A stretch of DNA of 41,586 nt from Clostridia bacterium. GTDB lineage: Bacteria > Bacillota > Clostridia > Lachnospirales > Lachnospiraceae. Positions 33,507-41,586 of the stretch are shown here, piece after piece (the first letter of the stretch is position 1; each line of letters starts with the position of its first letter). The DNA lies in contig QKAS01000066.1 in the NCBI GenBank assembly GCA_003246295.1, positions 1 to 41,586 of the forward strand, given 5' to 3'. Position numbers and translations under genes: made by a program. The notes beneath the pieces were generated by a model. That model made no database searches. It saw only the letters and a program-made list of their open reading frames with translations, and was not told the DNA's origin.

Positions 33507-34106
33507 ATGAATCAAATAGATGGAAAAGAAAACAGGCATACCAGAAAGACAAGAACTGCAATCCAGAATGCCTTATTAAGTCTGATGTCAAGTAAACCAA
33601 TTGAAAAAATTACAATTAGCGAGCTATCCGACCATGCAGATATTAACCGTAAAACGTTTTATAATCACTACACAAGTCTTCAGGATGTTTTACTAGAGCT
33701 TGATGAAATGTATCTCGACATGCTATTCCCTTCGGATGAACGAAATGCATCCGAATCAAAATTTACCGATACTTACCTTTTTCTTGATAATATTGTTACA
33801 GAGCTGACTACACACCCTGAACGAACTAAGCTATTATTTGATTCTGGTGTTTCAGCTGGTCTGACACAGAGATTAAAAGAAAGTCTGCGTCCATATATTA
33901 GACAAATGTCTCAGAATCTCAGTCTTTCACCTGTTACTATGACATATCTTCTGGATTATATTGTTTATGGAATTGCTGCTATCTTAGACGAATGGGTTCA
34001 TTCAGACAATCAACTAACCAAAACCGAAATGAGCGCAATGATTTATGCTCTCGTAGAAATCAGTGTACATGGTTTTACAGAAAAATTTAATGAACAAAAA
34101 GAGTAA
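33507..34106 (+). CDS. TetR/AcrR family transcriptional regulator
   Basis: A 199-residue regulator. The helix-turn-helix is in residues 15-65 (ISELSDHADINRKTFYNHY). The C-terminal part is an all-helical ligand/dimerisation domain of the TetR_C type seen in regulators next to YhgE-like genes. The start follows ACGGAGG. It is divergent from the YhgE gene and probably represses it. Its 3' end is only 10 bp from that of the convergent MocR gene, with no terminator between. Confidence 0.92.
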   Translation: MNQIDGKENRHTRKTRTAIQNALLSLMSSKPIEKITISELSDHADINRKTFYNHYTSLQDVLLELDEMYLDMLFPSDERNASESKFTDTYLFLDNIVTELTTHPERTKLLFDSGVSAGLTQRLKESLRPYIRQMSQNLSLSPVTMTYLLDYIVYGIAAILDEWVHSDNQLTKTEMSAMIYALVEISVHGFTEKFNEQKE

Positions 34107-34116
34107 TTCTTCAACC

Positions 34117-35532
34117 TTACAACCACGCATCCCATGCTTTCTGCAATCGGTTGACACAATCTGGAATTTCTTCAATGCTAATTTTACTTAATCCAAGAAA
34201 TAATGTGTTGGGAGGACATTCAGCCTGATCCTGCCAGAATTTCATAGTAGAATATACCCTGACTCCTTGTTCTAGTGCTTTTGCAATTAAAACTTCCTGA
34301 CTGGTCTCCTGTGAAAAATGCAGTAAGAAATATTGTCCTGTGCCATTGCTAACAAGTTGAATATGATTGCTGATATTCTCAAACGCAATATGAAAAGCTT
34401 CCAGTCTTTTTTTAAATACCTGGTTCAGTCTTCTAATATGTTTATCATAAAGTCCGCTTTCAAGCATTCTTCCAATAATATACTGATTTAGTACTGGAAC
34501 CGTTGCATTATATTCATCATACCTTTTATGATACTTCTCAATCAATGCTGGCGGAAGAATCATGTATCCCATTCGAATAGATGGTGATAGCGCTTTTGAA
34601 AAGGTGCCAAAATAGATTACATTGCCATATCTGTCAATTGACTGTAATGAAGGCACTGGCTTTGCGTAAAATCTTTGTTCACTGTCAAAATCATCTTCCA
34701 GAATATAAACACCATGTTTTTGTGCCCAGCTTAGCAACTCATATCTTCTGTCTATGGTCAGCGTTACTCCCGTTGGAAACTGATGCGATGGTGTTGTATA
34801 CAGGGCACTGACGTTGGATTCATATGATAGTTTATCAACACATAGACCATTGCGATCGACCGGCACAGTGCCAATTAAATATCCGCTGTGTTCAAAAAGA
34901 ACTCTGGCTTTATGATATCCTGGTTCTTCCATCATTATTTTATTTCCCGTATCTGAAAGTATATTGCATACGTATTCAAGTGACTGTTGAAAACCACAGG
35001 TAATTACAATCTGACTCTCATCACATGCAACACCTCTGATTCTTTTTAAATATTTCAGTAAATTTTGTCTTAAATATAATTCACCCTGCTTATCCTGAAA
35101 TTCTGTCAGCTTTGCTTCTTGCTCAAGCCGATCTATACTTTCCAATGTACACTTCTTCCAAATAGATTTTGGAAACAAATCACTTGTATGACTACTGTTG
35201 GTAAGTTCATATTTTACCTTCTGTTTATAAAAACTTTCTTTTTGAATACATTTTGTTTTCTCCTGAACTTTATGGGATATCCCATTTGCAATTTGAGGAA
35301 CTTTTATTACACGAAATCCAACACCACGTTTTGGATAAATATAGCCTTCTGCCTCTAATTGTGCATAAGCACTATTCACCGTATTTCTACTGACACCTAA
35401 CACTTGAGCAAGTTCTCTGCTGCTAAATATTCTCTGTTCCTGTTGCATAGTACCGTTTAGAATTTCTTTTTTTATCTGTTCATAGATTTGCAGATATTTT
35501 GGTATCATACTTTTTTTATCAATATAAATCAT
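34117..35532 (-). CDS. MocR/PdxR-type regulator (GntR wHTH fused to aminotransferase domain)
   Basis: A 471-residue chimeric regulator. Residues 10-75 are a GntR winged helix (SRELAQVLGVSRNTVNSAY), followed by a linker and a fold-type I aminotransferase domain (about 110-468). The pyridoxal-phosphate lysine is in FGTFSKALSPSIRMGY, and ILEDDFDSEQRF carries the aspartate that contacts the cofactor ring nitrogen. The Shine-Dalgarno sequence is TAGGAG. It is divergent from an EamA transporter, a common MocR arrangement, and probably activates it. MocR proteins sense PLP or amino-acid adducts; the ligand here is unknown. Confidence 0.92.
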   Translation of the reverse strand: MIYIDKKSMIPKYLQIYEQIKKEILNGTMQQEQRIFSSRELAQVLGVSRNTVNSAYAQLEAEGYIYPKRGVGFRVIKVPQIANGISHKVQEKTKCIQKESFYKQKVKYELTNSSHTSDLFPKSIWKKCTLESIDRLEQEAKLTEFQDKQGELYLRQNLLKYLKRIRGVACDESQIVITCGFQQSLEYVCNILSDTGNKIMMEEPGYHKARVLFEHSGYLIGTVPVDRNGLCVDKLSYESNVSALYTTPSHQFPTGVTLTIDRRYELLSWAQKHGVYILEDDFDSEQRFYAKPVPSLQSIDRYGNVIYFGTFSKALSPSIRMGYMILPPALIEKYHKRYDEYNATVPVLNQYIIGRMLESGLYDKHIRRLNQVFKKRLEAFHIAFENISNHIQLVSNGTGQYFLLHFSQETSQEVLIAKALEQGVRVYSTMKFWQDQAECPPNTLFLGLSKISIEEIPDCVNRLQKAWDAWL

Positions 35533-35545
35533 TTCTCGCTCCTAT

Positions 35546-35608
35546 GTGGTACCATAAAATAATCTACTAGTGGCACTTTCCACGGTTCCAATCTGGATAT
35601 ATTATAAT
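35546..35608 (+). promoter_or_regulatory. MocR-type direct repeats and EamA promoter
   Basis: GTGGTAC (35546-35552) and GTGGCAC (35570-35576) form a direct repeat 24 bp apart, upstream of TATAAT (35603-35608) that lacks a good -35. This is the layout expected for activation by a MocR protein. Confidence 0.45.
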
Positions 35609-35693
35609 TTAAAATCTCTTGGAAAGTAAGTACCTGATGAAACTTATAGCCTGTATGCGATAAGCTTATCAACACAAGGTATCGAGAAAACAT

Positions 35694-36596
35694 ATGAATC
35701 CAATCACGCGAAATAATGAATCCAAATATCTTTTCTATGCATTTATTGCAATCACTTTTTTAGCAACCGGTGGAATCTTCGTAAAATTAAGTACATTACC
35801 GCCCATCTCAACCGGTACCTATCGTGTTCTTTTTGCACTTCCCATTTTATATTTTATGGCACGAAAAAATTTGAAGAATCTTAGAAGAAAAGATGTTGCT
35901 CTATTACTAATCTCGGGTGGGTTTCTTGCTGGTGATATATCCTTGTGGAATATGGCATTTCATCATACTACCGTTGCAAACGCAAACCTACTAACAAATT
36001 TAACTCCACTGATTGTAGTACCTGTTTCTTTTATACTATTTAAAGAACATATCCCACGTTTCTATCTACCAGGTCTTGCAATTACGATGATTGGCGTATT
36101 TACCTTGATTCGTGGAAAAACTGTTCCAAATCCTGATCACTACTTTGGAGATCTTCTTGCTTTTGGTGCTTGTTTGTTTTATGCCATTTTCATTCTGATT
36201 TCTTATCGACTTCGTGATTCTTATGAAAGCAGTGTTATTATGTTTATAAGCTCTATTGGAACATTTTTTACGCTTGCTCTGATTTCTATCCCAGTGGAAG
36301 GTATCCAGTACCCAAAATCACTTTCTGATCTTGCACCTATCATCGGGCTGACAATTTGTCTACAGGTTATTGGACATAATCTTTTATCGCATTGTCAAGG
36401 TAAAATCAGTATTACTTTATCATCTGTCATCAGCTTATTACAGCCTGTCGTTGCTTCTGTCTACTCCTATTTTTTCTTTTCAGAAGCACTCTCGTATAAA
36501 GAAGTAATTGGAATCCTTATTGTGATTACTGGTGTATTTCTTGTAAAATCGCAATATCAGACGATACCTGCTTGTTCAAATTCTGAAGCATCTTAG
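35694..36596 (+). CDS. EamA/DMT-family transporter
   Basis: A 300-residue membrane protein with ten predicted helices in two EamA repeats (about 12-140 and 150-290). Typical sequence is seen at ATGGIFVKLSTLPP near the start, the repeat end IPRFYLPGLAITMIGVFTLI and PVVASVYSYFFFSEALSYKE. It would export or import an amino acid or other metabolite. The ribosome-binding site is weak (AGGTATCGAG). It is divergent from the MocR-type regulator that probably controls it. Its stop codon overlaps that of the convergent phosphatase gene. Confidence 0.9.
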   Translation: MNPITRNNESKYLFYAFIAITFLATGGIFVKLSTLPPISTGTYRVLFALPILYFMARKNLKNLRRKDVALLLISGGFLAGDISLWNMAFHHTTVANANLLTNLTPLIVVPVSFILFKEHIPRFYLPGLAITMIGVFTLIRGKTVPNPDHYFGDLLAFGACLFYAIFILISYRLRDSYESSVIMFISSIGTFFTLALISIPVEGIQYPKSLSDLAPIIGLTICLQVIGHNLLSHCQGKISITLSSVISLLQPVVASVYSYFFFSEALSYKEVIGILIVITGVFLVKSQYQTIPACSNSEAS

Positions 36597-37318
36597 TCAT
36601 GACGTTCTTCCTTATTTTGATAGCATTCACAAAAGCGTGCAGCAAAAGAAGGGTCTTCTCTTTTATATAAATGGGAAATATCTGCAAAGGAAGTCATTCT
36701 AAAACTTGCAGTACCTTCTCTTCTTTCTTCCGTAACCAACGTCGTAACAGAAGAAGGGGCTGCACATGTTCCATGCCATAAAACCATCGGTGAGATTCCA
36801 AGCAAATGACCAAGCATAACACACTCAACACCAAAGTGGCAAAAGAAAACTATGGTGTCATTATTGGGTTTCATAACATGATATAAATTTCCTTTTCTCT
36901 GATATCCATGCCTATTCAAGATCATATCTAGTCCCTGATTCACATATGTTGCTTCTTCGCCGACTTTGCCCTCCTGCATAATAGGCACTGTACTCCAAAG
37001 GTCTTTGTCATAAAAAAGTTCATTCCTGCTCCATTCTTCTGGCACCCAATCCCATGGTATTCTCATATTTCCAGTCTGTTCTTCTCTGATTGGTGCGTGA
37101 AATTCCCTGAGCCATTGCAACGTTTCTGCTTCTTTATTTAGTTTTTTTAGTGACAATGATGCTGTATCCTTTGCTCTTCCAAGTGGTGAAACATAAACTT
37201 TTTCAATCGTAAGCGAAGCAACTCTTTCTGATAATAAGGCAGCTTCACGCCATCCTTTCTCTGTTAGTGAATCAATGCTGTAATCCGGATCTGCATGTCT
37301 GATAATCAATAGTTTCAT
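36593..37318 (-). CDS. Histidine phosphatase superfamily protein (phosphoglycerate mutase-like)
   Basis: A 241-residue protein of the branch 1 histidine phosphatase fold. The catalytic histidine is in LLIIRHADPDYS near the start, followed by LTEKGWREA and the arginine of SPLGRAKDT; the second histidine is in IVFFCHFGVE. The substrate is unknown; family members range from sugar-phosphate phosphatases to cobalamin AdoCbl phosphatase. The start follows GGGAGC. It overlaps the EamA gene tail to tail by 4 bp. Confidence 0.88.
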   Translation of the reverse strand: MKLLIIRHADPDYSIDSLTEKGWREAALLSERVASLTIEKVYVSPLGRAKDTASLSLKKLNKEAETLQWLREFHAPIREEQTGNMRIPWDWVPEEWSRNELFYDKDLWSTVPIMQEGKVGEEATYVNQGLDMILNRHGYQRKGNLYHVMKPNNDTIVFFCHFGVECVMLGHLLGISPMVLWHGTCAAPSSVTTLVTEERREGTASFRMTSFADISHLYKREDPSFAARFCECYQNKEERHD

Positions 37319-37342
37319 TTTTCTGCTCCCATTCAGTTTTAT

Positions 37343-37371
37343 TTGCCAATAGGCTGTTTACATGTTATATT
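37343..37371 (+). promoter_or_regulatory. Promoter of the corA leader
   Basis: TTGCCA (37343-37348), 17-bp spacer and TATATT (37366-37371) preceded by TG one base before the hexamer. The predicted start is near 37378, giving a leader of about 220 nt. Confidence 0.6.
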
Positions 37372-37408
37372 AATTAAGTTGAATTCATTTATTTTGGAGG
37401 TGGTAAGT

Positions 37409-37498
37409 ATGGATAACGGGCCTGAGCGAAGTTGTAACTCAAGTAACCCATTAAAATTAAATATTCTGTCTATACAATCACCTTGTTTGACTTCGTGA
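37409..37498 (+). CDS. 29-residue candidate leader peptide upstream of corA
   Basis: A small frame with a strong ribosome site (GGAGGTGG, 5 nt before ATG) inside the long corA leader. It starts MDNGPERSCN, with an acidic and proline-containing N-terminus, has three cysteines and ends before a TGA at 37496. The reading frame can fold as an imperfect hairpin (GGG...TGAG with CTCA...CCC), and CGAAGT in its loop (37427-37432) is complementary to ACTTCG at the frame's end (37490-37495), so alternative structures are possible. By analogy with mgtL and corL it may couple translation to magnesium level. I do not recognise the peptide; it could still be fortuitous. Confidence 0.5.
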   Translation: MDNGPERSCNSSNPLKLNILSIQSPCLTS

Positions 37499-37509
37499 TC
37501 TGATTCTTT

Positions 37510-37566
37510 TTGTGACTTTTGCAAAAGTAAGTTCTATCTGTAACCGGTTATTGTATGGATAGAATC
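37510..37566 (+). promoter_or_regulatory. Two stem-loops between leader ORF and corA
   Basis: ACTTTTGCAAAAGT is a perfect 14-bp palindrome starting near 37516. TTCTATC (from about 37532) pairs with GATAGAA (to about 37564) with an internal AACCGGTT palindrome in the loop. Neither is followed by a U-run. They may shape access to the corA ribosome site. Confidence 0.35.
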
Positions 37567-37597
37567 ATTATGCGAAAGTACGAAAGGAGATTTATGA

Positions 37598-38530
37598 ATG
37601 ATCAAATACTTCAAAACTGTTGAAAATTCCTTTTTAGAACTTCCTGATGTACAGGAAAACATCTGGATCAATCTATCTAACCCAACAGAGGCAGAACTTC
37701 ATAAAATCAGCAGCATCTGTCAAGTACCTCAGGACTATCTTAGAGCTGCACTCGATGAAGAAGAACGTTCACGTATAGAATTCGAAGATAATTGTACACT
37801 AATTCTTGTGGATGTTCCACTAAAAGAATCCAATGGAGATTCCAGTATCTTTACTACACTCCCCCTTGGCATTGTAATCGCTTCTGATAATATCATTACC
37901 ATTTGCACAAAAGAAATCCCTTTATTAAATGATTTTATGTTTGGTCATGTAAAAGGATTTTATACCTATAAAAAAACAAGATTTATTCTTCAGCTTCTCT
38001 ATAAAAATGCAACTTATTATTTACAGTATCTGCGACAGATTGATCGTATGAGTACTGATATTGAACGTGGACTTCATAAATCAACCAAGAACCGTGAGCT
38101 GTTTCAACTTCTGGATCTTGAAAAGAGTTTGGTCTATTTTTCTACTTCACTGCGTGGTAACAGTGTGATTTTAGACCGTATGATGAAACTAGAATCGATA
38201 AAAAAATATCCTGAAGACGAAGATCTTCTGGAAGATGTTATCATAGAAAACCGACAGGCAATTGAAATGGCAAATATCTATACCACTATTTTAGGTGGCA
38301 TGCGTGATGCTTTTGCATCTGTTATTTCTAACAATTTAAATATTGCCATGAAATTCCTTACTTCAGTAACCATCGTATTAACCATTCCAACGATGATTGC
38401 AAGTTTCTTTGGAATGAATGTACCTGTTCCACTTTCTAATCTTCCACATGCATTTGTGCTGATTCTTGGTATTTCATTTGCTGTCTCTTCTTTGGTTGCT
38501 CTATTTATGGCAAAGAAAAAAATGTTTTAA
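37598..38530 (+). CDS. corA: CorA-family magnesium transporter
   Basis: A 310-residue divalent cation channel. A cytoplasmic alpha/beta domain with long stalk helices fills residues 1-245. Two membrane helices follow, with the pore signature GMN in FFGMNVP at the end of the first (about 274-276), and a Lys-rich C-terminus. The length suits the short CorA type of Firmicutes; Mg2+ is the usual ion, Co2+ and Ni2+ may pass. The ATG at 37598 follows AAAGGAG; an ATG 4 bp earlier is out of frame. A 220-nt leader with a small ORF precedes it. Confidence 0.93.
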   Translation: MIKYFKTVENSFLELPDVQENIWINLSNPTEAELHKISSICQVPQDYLRAALDEEERSRIEFEDNCTLILVDVPLKESNGDSSIFTTLPLGIVIASDNIITICTKEIPLLNDFMFGHVKGFYTYKKTRFILQLLYKNATYYLQYLRQIDRMSTDIERGLHKSTKNRELFQLLDLEKSLVYFSTSLRGNSVILDRMMKLESIKKYPEDEDLLEDVIIENRQAIEMANIYTTILGGMRDAFASVISNNLNIAMKFLTSVTIVLTIPTMIASFFGMNVPVPLSNLPHAFVLILGISFAVSSLVALFMAKKKMF

Positions 38531-38573
38531 CTTATAATCTCTGATAAGAATACAATCATGATGAAAGCATTTA

Positions 38574-38610
38574 AAAAGTCTGCTATGACAATATGTCACA
38601 GCAGACTTTT
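38574..38610. terminator. Bidirectional terminator between corA and the alcohol dehydrogenase
   Basis: AAAAGTCTGCT pairs with AGCAGACTTTT and ATGACA with TGTCAC (partly) around a tiny loop; A-rich before and T-rich after, so it serves both converging genes. Confidence 0.9.
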
Positions 38611-39693
38611 CTTATAAATAGTAATAATCTGATCCAGTGTTACTGTTTCAGGGTGATTCTTAATTTTAGCCTGATTTGACATGATTGCTTCTGAAAATTC
38701 TTTTATTTCTTCTTCCGAGATTTGAACCACATCAGGCATCAACACTTTAAAAACATCCTCCAGCTCACTTAATGTCTGATAACCCAGTAAATTCAGCATA
38801 GATTCTATTTTGCTAAAATTTTTAAATATTTTCAAGTATTCTATCGTTAGAATTCCATTTGCAACACCATGTGCCAATCCTTTATGATAAGTCAGTGCAT
38901 AACCCATTCCATGAGGTAACGATGTTCCTGTTTGTGCAATGACAACGCCTGCAATCATTGATGCATACATCACAGTATCTCTAAATTCAAAACTAAGATT
39001 CTTGCTGCATAAACTACGAAAACAATTCCCAAATACACGAAATCCGTCTTCAGCTAATTGATCAGAAAATCTGGTTGCATTTGTATTTAAGTATCCCTCT
39101 ACTAAATGTGTAAATGCATCAATTGCTGTGTGTACTGTTATATGATAGGGTAATGCATCTGTATAAGAACTATCTAAAAATGCAGCAATTGGAAATACTG
39201 TCTGTCCCAGATTCTTTTTCGTCTGATCTGCCTTCGATGTTACAATGCTATATGGTGTTACTTCCGAACCCGTTCCAGAAGTTGTCGCAATTGCAATCAC
39301 AGGAACATGGTCCAATTTTTCACTTTGAAAGATTGTCCCTTGGTTTATCTGAGGATTTTTAATAAAAACCGCCATTGCTTTCGCGGCATCCATTGGTGAT
39401 CCGCCACCGATTCCCACAACAAAGTCGACATGATGCACAAGTCCAACACGCGCACCCGCTTCAACTGTTTCGAGGGATGGATTTTCTTCCACTTCATCAA
39501 ACAAAACAGACGCAACTCCTGCTTGTTGTAAGGTTTCAATGACATCGTAATAGGAACCATTGATTTTTGCAGACTGTCTACCGGTTACGATAAGCGCTTT
39601 TTTACCTGCTGATGCAAATATTTCAGGATGCATCTTAACCTGTCCCCTACCAAAAAAAATTTTGGTAGGCATAAAATAATTAAATTGATACAT
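38596..39693 (-). CDS. Iron-containing alcohol dehydrogenase
   Basis: A 365-residue group III alcohol dehydrogenase, NAD(P)-dependent, probably reducing aldehydes or butyraldehyde in fermentation. GGGSPMDAAKA is the dinucleotide site; the metal ligands are the D and H of AIDAFTHLVEG and the two histidines of LPHGMGYALTYHKGLAHG. The best start is ATG 39693 (MYQFNYFMPTKIFFG), which matches the family N-terminus; an upstream in-frame TTG would add 11 unlikely residues. No strong ribosome site is visible. The start overlaps the end of the hemerythrin gene by 14 bp, so translation is probably coupled. Confidence 0.92.
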   Translation of the reverse strand: MYQFNYFMPTKIFFGRGQVKMHPEIFASAGKKALIVTGRQSAKINGSYYDVIETLQQAGVASVLFDEVEENPSLETVEAGARVGLVHHVDFVVGIGGGSPMDAAKAMAVFIKNPQINQGTIFQSEKLDHVPVIAIATTSGTGSEVTPYSIVTSKADQTKKNLGQTVFPIAAFLDSSYTDALPYHITVHTAIDAFTHLVEGYLNTNATRFSDQLAEDGFRVFGNCFRSLCSKNLSFEFRDTVMYASMIAGVVIAQTGTSLPHGMGYALTYHKGLAHGVANGILTIEYLKIFKNFSKIESMLNLLGYQTLSELEDVFKVLMPDVVQISEEEIKEFSEAIMSNQAKIKNHPETVTLDQIITIYKKSLL

Positions 39694-40072
39694 ATAATTT
39701 ATCCGTATATAGAATATGATTGACAAGCCACTGATTCAAAAATTCAAGGAGATTCAGAATTGTTTTTTCCTGATCCTTTTCAACTTCATCCCAATCTACT
39801 TGATTTAACTTTTCGATAAATTCATGGTGTTCAATTTTATGGGAGAACAACTTTTTATATGAAATGCTCTCCATATAAGCTTCTTCATCTGCAAAATGAA
39901 CTTCTGTATACTCTTTTAATTCAGTGATGATTTTTACAATATAGTCAAACTTGTCTGCAATAAAATCATCCGTTAATAACTGATAAGCACTTTCTGCTAT
40001 TTCAAATAATTTTTTGTGTTCTGCATCCATTGCATCTACACCCAAATAATAATCCTGTTTCATTTCGAACAT
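39680..40072 (-). CDS. Bacteriohemerythrin
   Basis: A 130-residue four-helix O2-binding protein with a di-iron site. All seven ligands are present: H19, H59 and E63 (VHFADEEAYME), H78 and H82 (HKIEHHE), H119 and D124 (NHILYTD). It likely binds oxygen or helps guard iron in an anaerobe. The start is ATG 40072 after AGGAGG; a longer frame to 40138 has no matching site. The start overlaps the CorC gene by 13 bp and the end overlaps the alcohol dehydrogenase, so the three are one transcript. Confidence 0.94.
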   Translation of the reverse strand: MFEMKQDYYLGVDAMDAEHKKLFEIAESAYQLLTDDFIADKFDYIVKIITELKEYTEVHFADEEAYMESISYKKLFSHKIEHHEFIEKLNQVDWDEVEKDQEKTILNLLEFLNQWLVNHILYTDKLYVSI

Positions 40073-41460
40073 GATTGTTCCTCCTGTAGGCTCTTTTTGT
40101 CCATCTCTGTCTGTTTGTTTTCTTCTATAGTCAGCCAATTCTGTTTTTCTGGAGTCAGAGTAAGTTTTAGCTTTTCTATCCTTTTTTCCTTCATACTGAC
40201 AACCTCAAATATCATTTCCTGGTATGTAAAAGAGGCATGTTCGTCTTCTTTTGGAATATATCCAAGATGATCCACAATAAAACCAGATATTGTATCATAG
40301 TTTTCTGAATCAATCTCTACATGAAATCTATTATTTATGTCATCAACCGCAACAAATCCATCAATCAGATAGGAAGTGGCATCTATTTTAATTATCTGAG
40401 GGCCATTGTCATCATATTCATCTTCAATATCCCCCATGATTTCTTCTACAAGGTCTTCAATTGTAACAACACCTGAAAACTCACCATACTCATTAATCAG
40501 GATTGCAAAATACTTTCTGTCCCGTTGCATCTGCCTGAATAATTCATCAATATTTTTTCGCTCTGGCACCATATAAGCTTCATGTAGAAGTGCTTTGATA
40601 TCTACCTGGTCAAAACCCACACGTCTTGCCTCAACTAATAAATCTTTTAAATACAAAACTCCAATAATATTGTCTACTTCGTTTTCATAAACAGGAATTC
40701 TGGAATACTTCTTTTCAAATAGATCATTAAAATACATGTCCTTAGGGTCTGAAATATCAATTGCAAACACATTAATTCTTGGTGTCATAATTTCTTTTGC
40801 CAGTTTGTTATCGAACTCGAAAATAGAATTAATCATTTCGTGTTCTATGTTATTAAACACTCCCTGTTCTTTTCCCTGTTCAATCATTGTCTGTATTTCT
40901 TCTTTTGAAATGCGCTCCTCCAGATTTTCTGCATTCATCCCAAAAATCCTCAACGTTGCATTTGTAACCAAAGTAAGGAGTTTTACAAAAGGTGACGCGA
41001 TATTCGAAACCAATAATATGGTACCAACCGCTGCCATACTGAATTTTTCAGATTTTTGAAGTGCAACACGCTTTGGCACCAATTCCCCAAAAACCAATGT
41101 TGTAAAAGACAAAACCACCGTAACAAGTATAAATGCAACCTGACTGGAGTAGGGAATATGAATCAGATCCAGTGCTGAACCAAGCGGCTTAGAGAGGCCT
41201 GTTGCTGCGGATGCACTCGCAAAAAAGCCTGACAAGGTAATTGCAACCTGAATGGTTGAAAGTAGCTTTGTGGGTTCTTCCAGCAATTTTAAAATCTGCC
41301 CTGCTTTCTTATTTCCATCTTCCTGTAAAATAGATAGCCGGCTCTTATTTACAGATACAAGTGCCATCTCTGCACCTGCAAAAAAAGCATTAATCAACGT
41401 AAGAATGAGCAGGATGAATAGTTGCATTAAAATTGAATTCGCATCGGGTTCTGGGTCCAT
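40060..41460 (-). CDS. CorC/HlyC-family membrane protein (CNNM, CBS pair, CorC domain)
   Basis: A 466-residue protein: N-terminal CNNM/DUF21 domain with four membrane helices (about 10-190, including NAFFAGAEMALVS), two CBS domains (about 205-335, with MTPRINVFAID) and a C-terminal CorC_HlyC domain (about 350-435). Relatives work in Mg2+ or other divalent cation export (for example MpfA of Staphylococcus and YhdP/YugS in Bacillus) although they were once called haemolysins. The start is ATG 41460 behind AAGGAGA; the frame could begin further upstream but without a ribosome site. It heads the operon with hemerythrin and the alcohol dehydrogenase. Confidence 0.92.
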   Translation of the reverse strand: MDPEPDANSILMQLFILLILTLINAFFAGAEMALVSVNKSRLSILQEDGNKKAGQILKLLEEPTKLLSTIQVAITLSGFFASASAATGLSKPLGSALDLIHIPYSSQVAFILVTVVLSFTTLVFGELVPKRVALQKSEKFSMAAVGTILLVSNIASPFVKLLTLVTNATLRIFGMNAENLEERISKEEIQTMIEQGKEQGVFNNIEHEMINSIFEFDNKLAKEIMTPRINVFAIDISDPKDMYFNDLFEKKYSRIPVYENEVDNIIGVLYLKDLLVEARRVGFDQVDIKALLHEAYMVPERKNIDELFRQMQRDRKYFAILINEYGEFSGVVTIEDLVEEIMGDIEDEYDDNGPQIIKIDATSYLIDGFVAVDDINNRFHVEIDSENYDTISGFIVDHLGYIPKEDEHASFTYQEMIFEVVSMKEKRIEKLKLTLTPEKQNWLTIEENKQTEMDKKSLQEEQSCSK

Positions 41461-41491
41461 TTTTTTCTCCTTATAAAATAATATTAATGCG

Positions 41492-41520
41492 ATAGTATCA
41501 TATTTAAACATTTTGTTCAA
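41492..41520 (-). promoter_or_regulatory. Candidate promoter of the CorC operon
   Basis: TTGAAC (41515-41520), 17-bp spacer, TACTAT (41492-41497) on the minus strand. The remaining bases to the window edge are AT-rich with nothing else recognised. Confidence 0.4.
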
Positions 41521-41586
41521 TGTTATAAATCATGAAAAGTCTGACATTTTTATTGTCCAAACTGTATGTTATATTATATTTTTAAT

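Noticed and set aside
37339..37524. 61-codon minus-strand frame opposite the corA leader
   Set aside because: It runs antisense to a better-supported leader ORF, has no good ribosome site and no recognisable sequence.
37372..37600. M-box magnesium riboswitch upstream of corA
   Set aside because: None of the conserved M-box segments could be found; the leader ORF explanation fits better.

Overview
The window is AT-rich and reads as chromosomal DNA of a low-GC, strictly anaerobic Firmicute, most likely a gut Lachnospiraceae. That assignment is inference from gene content: a hybrid-cluster protein, a NiCo-type riboswitch on a cation exporter, YesMN-type sugar sensing, many plant-glycan hydrolases, and a tetracycline-protection-like GTPase fused to an NYN nuclease. 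Most genes from 7.9 to 33.3 kb lie on the minus strand. No tRNA, rRNA, prophage or CRISPR array was seen.

Layout. 0.2-2.3 kb: OmpR-type response regulator and sensor kinase. 2.5-3.9 kb: DbpA-like DEAD-box helicase, interlocked tail to tail with a GH3 glycosidase (3.9-6.1 kb). 6.26-6.35 kb: a long imperfect palindrome. 6.37-7.86 kb: an apparently intact 1.48-kb insertion sequence with 20-bp terminal inverted repeats and three exact TTATCCACA boxes in its non-coding ends. 7.9-9.5 kb: hcp. 9.6-19.2 kb: a glycan-use locus transcribed GH43, solute-binding lipoprotein, two permeases, YesM-like kinase, YesN-like regulator, GH42; a 13-bp stem separates the binding protein from the permeases. 19.3-21.1 kb: two tandem GGDEF proteins. 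21.3-22.9 kb: lipoprotein with an RsiV-like domain. 23.0-24.5 kb: CDF metal exporter behind a consensus promoter, a NiCo riboswitch and a terminator. 24.5-27.1 kb: GH78 rhamnosidase. 27.3-30.0 kb: TetM-like GTPase fused to a Rae1/YacP-like NYN nuclease. 30.2-30.7 kb: CDP-alcohol phosphatidyltransferase. 30.8-34.1 kb: YhgE/Pip membrane protein with a divergent TetR-type regulator. 34.1-36.6 kb: MocR-type regulator divergent from an EamA transporter. 36.6-37.3 kb: histidine phosphatase. 37.3-38.5 kb: CorA transporter preceded by a 29-codon leader ORF. 38.6-41.5 kb: overlapping genes for a CorC-type membrane protein, bacteriohemerythrin and iron-type alcohol dehydrogenase.

How it fits together. 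The 9.6-19.2 kb block looks like one sugar-sensing, import and hydrolysis unit for xylose- and galactose-containing plant glycans; GH3 and GH78 nearby add beta-glycosidase and rhamnosidase capacity. The metal and stress genes (hcp, hemerythrin, riboswitch-controlled exporter, CorA, CorC) suggest attention to O2/NO and divalent metals. The most unusual item is the GTPase-NYN fusion, which pairs a protein type that acts at the ribosomal A site with a nuclease family known to cut mRNA there, and which lacks the loop that evicts tetracycline. Second is the acidic/proline leader ORF upstream of corA.
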